In this document: positions 60,836 to 64,000 of the stretch, in pieces
How the letters are laid out: each line of letters opens with the position of its first letter
Position numbering within the stretch: the first letter of the stretch is position 1
DNA from: Terriglobia bacterium
Lineage (GTDB): Bacteria > Acidobacteriota > Terriglobia > Terriglobales > Acidobacteriaceae
NCBI GenBank assembly: GCA_020073465.1
Contig: JAIQFC010000009.1
Span: 1 to 64,000 of the forward strand
Reading direction: 5' to 3'
Length of the DNA stretch: 64,000 nt
Translations under genes and position numbers: made by a program
Notes under the pieces: generated by a model
The model's database searches: none
Seen by the model: the letters and a program-made list of their open reading frames with translations, nothing else
Told to the model about the DNA's origin: nothing

Positions 60836-62071
60836 ATGTCGCAGGTCAACGAAACTCAGAATCTGACGCCCAATGTCCAGGACAAGCGAAAGCCTGCTCC
60901 GGGTGTCCTGCCCAAGAATGCTCAGACTTGGGTCGTGATGGGTCTGACCGCAGTCATCATGATCATGCTTTGGGTCTCGGGGCCGGCGAAAGGCGCGAAG
61001 TCATCGCAAAAGCCGGAGACTGCAAAGGCCGAAACAGTCGTTGGACTGAGCCCTGCAGAAATCGCATCCCGCCTTGAGCAGGTACGGCGTGACCAGCAGA
61101 CGCCCCTTACCCCGGCACAGCGTCTTTTCGGCCAACAGCCCGGACGTGTGGATGACCCGAGTCCGGCCATAGTGAACCAAGGCTCCGCTCCCCCCGCGGA
61201 GCAAGATCCGATCAAACAAGATTTGCGTCGTCGGGAGTACATGGCGCGTTTCGCGTCCAATGTGTCCCTGAGCTACCGCGCGCCGCAGGCTGGCGACCCA
61301 ACCAAAACGACTGCGGACCCGACAACCCAATTGGCGATGGATTTGTCAGCCCTTGAGATGCCGAGCCCTCCCCCAACTCCCCCTGCCAATGGCGTGCCGC
61401 AGACATCGCAACTGTCCGCCAATTCTGAAGAGCCGTCGAAGAAGAGGAGCAATCCGAATTTCAATCAGTCGAGCGGCAAAGACTACTTGGTCTTTGAAGG
61501 GACGGTCCTTGAAACCACGCTGGTCACGAGATTGAACGGTGACTTCAGCGGTCCTGTCATTTGCATGATGACCAATAGCATCTACTCCCACGACGGACAG
61601 CGCCTGCTCATCCCTGCCGGCACAAAAGTCATGGGACAAACGAAGCGGGTCGAGGGCTTCGGGCAGACGCGCCTGGCTGTGGTCTTTCATCGGCTCATCA
61701 TGCCGGACGGCTACTCCGTTGACCTCGATCAATTCCAGGGCTTGAACCAGATTGGCGAAACTGGTCTCAAGGACAAAGTTAATCATCACTACCTGCAAAT
61801 ATTTGGCGCATCCATCGCAGTTGGCGCGATCGGGGGGCTGGCCGAAGTCGGCACCAACACAACGAGTCTCGGACTTGCCGAGACTCCGGCAGATGCTTAC
61901 CGACAGGGCATCGCCACAAGCCTCTCGCAGTCGTCAATGCACATTCTGGATAGGTTTCTGAACCTGCTCCCAACGATCACCATTCGAGAAGGGCACCGCG
62001 TGAAGGTGTACCTCATGCAAGACCTTCTCGTTCCCGACTACGCACAACACGAAATGCCTTCGGACATTTAA
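60836..62071 (+). CDS. virB10: VirB10/TrbI-type core-complex protein
   Basis: 411 residues. One N-terminal membrane helix (TWVVMGLTAVIMIMLWVSG) precedes a proline-rich periplasmic linker. The C-terminal TrbI/VirB10 domain follows (LVTRLNGDFSGPVICMMTNSIYSHDGQRLLIPAGTKVMGQTK, and near the end TIREGHRVKVYLMQDL). It spans inner to outer membrane and senses ATP-driven opening. It lies 4 bases after virB9. Confidence 0.93.
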   Translation: MSQVNETQNLTPNVQDKRKPAPGVLPKNAQTWVVMGLTAVIMIMLWVSGPAKGAKSSQKPETAKAETVVGLSPAEIASRLEQVRRDQQTPLTPAQRLFGQQPGRVDDPSPAIVNQGSAPPAEQDPIKQDLRRREYMARFASNVSLSYRAPQAGDPTKTTADPTTQLAMDLSALEMPSPPPTPPANGVPQTSQLSANSEEPSKKRSNPNFNQSSGKDYLVFEGTVLETTLVTRLNGDFSGPVICMMTNSIYSHDGQRLLIPAGTKVMGQTKRVEGFGQTRLAVVFHRLIMPDGYSVDLDQFQGLNQIGETGLKDKVNHHYLQIFGASIAVGAIGGLAEVGTNTTSLGLAETPADAYRQGIATSLSQSSMHILDRFLNLLPTITIREGHRVKVYLMQDLLVPDYAQHEMPSDI

Positions 62072-62080
62072 GGAGTACCT

Positions 62081-62878
62081 ATGAAACGCAAAATTGCATT
62101 GATATCGCTTCTGCTGGCTTTCTCAGTCAGCCCTGTTTTCGCTCAGTTTGGCAGTGGGATCGTTTATGACCCAACGAACTACCACAACGCTGTGCTGCGT
62201 TATCTGCAATTGCAGAAACAATTGCAGCAGCTTCAGCAGTCGTACAACGTCCACATGCAGCAATTCATGTTTATCCAGTCGCAGGCTCGCCAACTCCAGA
62301 ACATGGTGGCCCGGTATCGCGCCATTCCTACGCTCTGGACGAACCTGAGTGCGGCCAACACGCTCGGCAACACGTCCCGCTGGGTCAATGGCATCAACTC
62401 GGGAACTTACAGCATCGCGCAGCAGGGCTACGGGCAGATCAATAGGTCTTTGAGCGATCCAACCGGAGTGAACACCTACGACGGCCTAAAGCGTTCGTAC
62501 GGGCTGGAAGAGTTATCAGATGGCTCCACGGTTAACAGCATGGCAACAATCGGCGAGATGCGGAACCATGCTCAGCAACTTGAGACGCACATCAAGCAAC
62601 TCGAAGACGATTCGCTGTCGTCCGACTCTGATCTCAATACGCAGGTTGCGGTCCTGAATAAGATCAATGCTGCCAGCATGTTGCTTGTGCGCACGATGCA
62701 AGACACGAACAAGCTCCTGGCGTCGCTGCTGGAACAGCAACTTGTCACGACCGAGCGCAACCGCACGACCGGCGTTGGCACCATCAACACAGAGCTGTAT
62801 CGGCAACAGCATTTCTCGGACACCATGAGTTTCACTGGCTCCATCCCGACACAGCTTCAAACGCCTACGGGCCGGTAA
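62081..62878 (+). CDS. virB5: VirB5/TrbJ-type protein
   Basis: 265 residues with a signal peptide (ISLLLAFSVSPVFAQFG). A helical, glutamine-rich segment follows (LQLQKQLQQLQQSYNVHMQQF), as in TrbJ/VirB5 minor pilus-tip proteins. Polymorphic length and low conservation are normal for this family. Gap to virB10 is 9 bases. The AAGGAG upstream gives a good start. Confidence 0.8.
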   Translation: MKRKIALISLLLAFSVSPVFAQFGSGIVYDPTNYHNAVLRYLQLQKQLQQLQQSYNVHMQQFMFIQSQARQLQNMVARYRAIPTLWTNLSAANTLGNTSRWVNGINSGTYSIAQQGYGQINRSLSDPTGVNTYDGLKRSYGLEELSDGSTVNSMATIGEMRNHAQQLETHIKQLEDDSLSSDSDLNTQVAVLNKINAASMLLVRTMQDTNKLLASLLEQQLVTTERNRTTGVGTINTELYRQQHFSDTMSFTGSIPTQLQTPTGR

Positions 62879-62892
62879 CGCGGGAGTATGAA

Positions 62893-63747
62893 ATGTTTGC
62901 TCCCGTCCAAGATCCGCTCACCTCCCTCGAAGACATCATTCGAGGCCTGATGACCTCGAAGCTCGACCTGTTCGTTGGAATGGGCCAGAACCTCTTCCGG
63001 GGCTTTGCCACGATCCTTATTGCGTGGTTTGGAGTGCAGTCAGCCCTCTCAAGCGCTGAAGGTGGCGAGGGTTTCAACTTCGCCCGCTTCAGCCGCTTGT
63101 TGCTTGTGATCGCGTTTGGCTTTGCGATGGTCAAGTATTACAGCACGCCAATTCCCGGCTTTGGCATGAGCTTCCCCGACTTGGTGATGCAAGAGGCATC
63201 ATCTCTCTCAAACAGCATCGGCATGGACCAGGCGCGTCTGATCGAAACCAAAGTGACTGAGGTTGAGCAAGGAATGGAACAGCCGAGCGCCATCAATTTT
63301 CATGAGACTCTGACGTTCGTGGTTCTGTACGTGATTTTGGCTACCGTGCAGGCCGTCGTGCTCATGATCATAGGATTCGGCTTAATTGCCCAAGCCGTGT
63401 TGTTGCTGGTCGGGCCTGTATTCATACCGTTCTTCGTTGTCCCCAAGATGGACTGGCTTTTCTGGGGATGGTTCAAGGCTTTCCTTCAGTACTCGTTCTA
63501 TCAGGTGGTTGCCAGTGCATTCGTGTACATCTTCGGGAAGCTGCTGCTGGCGTTCTTCGCTATTGACACGGGCGGGTTGACGGTCGAGCAGTGGATGACC
63601 GCATTCCCTGCAATGTTTATCTTCCTGCTGATCGCAATTTACGGGCTCCTGAAGATTCCCGCTTTGACGAATCACCTGTTTAGCGGGGCTGCTGGAGCAG
63701 ATTCCGGGCTGGCGGCGGCAATGGTCGCTTACATCAGTCGAGGGTAA
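62893..63747 (+). CDS. virB6: VirB6/TrbL-type polytopic membrane protein
   Basis: 284 residues with five to six membrane helices (GFATILIAWFGVQSALS, VVLYVILATVQAVVLMIIGFGLIAQAVLLLVGPVFIPFFVV). It contains the conserved tryptophan-rich WLFWGWFKAFLQYSFYQVVAS segment of TrbL/VirB6. It forms part of the inner-membrane channel. It is 14 bases downstream of virB5. Confidence 0.88.
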   Translation: MFAPVQDPLTSLEDIIRGLMTSKLDLFVGMGQNLFRGFATILIAWFGVQSALSSAEGGEGFNFARFSRLLLVIAFGFAMVKYYSTPIPGFGMSFPDLVMQEASSLSNSIGMDQARLIETKVTEVEQGMEQPSAINFHETLTFVVLYVILATVQAVVLMIIGFGLIAQAVLLLVGPVFIPFFVVPKMDWLFWGWFKAFLQYSFYQVVASAFVYIFGKLLLAFFAIDTGGLTVEQWMTAFPAMFIFLLIAIYGLLKIPALTNHLFSGAAGADSGLAAAMVAYISRG

Positions 63748-63751
63748 GGCC

Positions 63752-64000
63752 ATGTGTGCAGAAGAGAAACAAGACGCTACTTTCAGTGCCGCCAAGCAGC
63801 TCTACGCAGAGCAATTTGGGGATGCCATTGTCACGAACACGTACTTGAAGCTCGCGCTGTTGGCGATGGCGGTGGTCTCGGCAGGCTTGATCTATGCGAA
63901 CGTCAGAACTGTTCGCATGGTTGAGAACTTTAAGCCTCTGGTCATCCGCATCAATGATATCGGCAGAGCGGAGGCCGTGAGGTACGACACCCTCGGCTAC
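63752..64000 (+). CDS. virB8: VirB8/TrbF-type protein (partial, cut by window end)
   Basis: The first 83 residues are visible: a short cytosolic part (AAKQLYAEQFGDAIVTNTYL), one membrane helix (LALLAMAVVSAGLIYANV) and the start of the periplasmic domain (VRTVRMVENFKPLVIRIND). This is the TrbF/VirB8 layout and position after VirB6. The rest lies beyond the window. It starts 4 bases after virB6. Confidence 0.8.
   Translation, partial: MCAEEKQDATFSAAKQLYAEQFGDAIVTNTYLKLALLAMAVVSAGLIYANVRTVRMVENFKPLVIRINDIGRAEAVRYDTLGY

Overview
The window looks like a chromosomal segment of a GC-moderate (mid-50s %) Gram-negative-type bacterium carrying a large conjugative, defence-rich genomic island. The gene mix (Ehr-type hydrogenase-4-like operon, SulP transporters, VirB/Trb-type transfer genes, DISARM-like genes) would fit an acidobacterium or a relative, but this is an inference from gene content only; there is no rRNA or complete tRNA in the window to place it.

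Left part (1-18.97 kb). A transposase tail is followed by a KdpD/KdpE-like two-component pair, two small membrane proteins and a CPA1 Na+/H+ antiporter. Next is a long leftward cluster. In transcription order it runs from an ArsR regulator with its own dyad operator, through an OmpA-like protein, a cold-shock-fold protein, TPR-like proteins and a MerR-like protein, to a SulP anion transporter with a STAS domain. It continues with hyfB-hyfC-hyfE-hyfF-hyfG-hyfI and ends with a second, STAS-less SulP transporter. The HyfG subunit has lost all four nickel-binding cysteines, so the complex is an energy-converting-hydrogenase-related (Ehr) machine rather than a hydrogenase. Here it is sandwiched between two anion transporters. 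hyfE carries an apparent frameshifting deletion.

Integration zone (19.2-23.75 kb). This holds two tyrosine recombinases, a GNAT-like gene and an excisionase-like HTH gene. There is also a 3' fragment of a tRNA-Glu gene that serves as an attachment site; the stop codon of the second integrase lies inside it. Next to it is a set of TTGGAnCC repeats and a perfect 26-bp palindrome.

Island (23.75-64 kb). A leftward ABC transporter operon (two substrate-binding proteins, one fused to four membrane helices, plus ATPase and permease) is followed by a DUF2314 protein and an ArdC-type antirestriction protein. Next come an Mrr-like endonuclease and an AbiEi/AbiEii type IV toxin-antitoxin pair preceded by two operator-like dyads. 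A nine-gene leftward operon follows: two small proteins, a C5-cytosine methyltransferase, Vsr, two unknown proteins, a NERD-nuclease/UvrD-like helicase, DrmA and DrmB. This is a DISARM-like system that lacks DrmC and a recognisable DrmE, and it is the main candidate for an undescribed system. The transfer genes are in two blocks. The leftward block has VirB11, the coupling protein, an RHH-like protein and three accessory genes. The rightward block is virB2-B3-B4-B9-B10-B5-B6-B8, cut by the window end. Between the two blocks sits a divergent pair: a nuclease-STAND NTPase-SEC-C protein and a TPR-HEPN protein, which looks like a second defence module.
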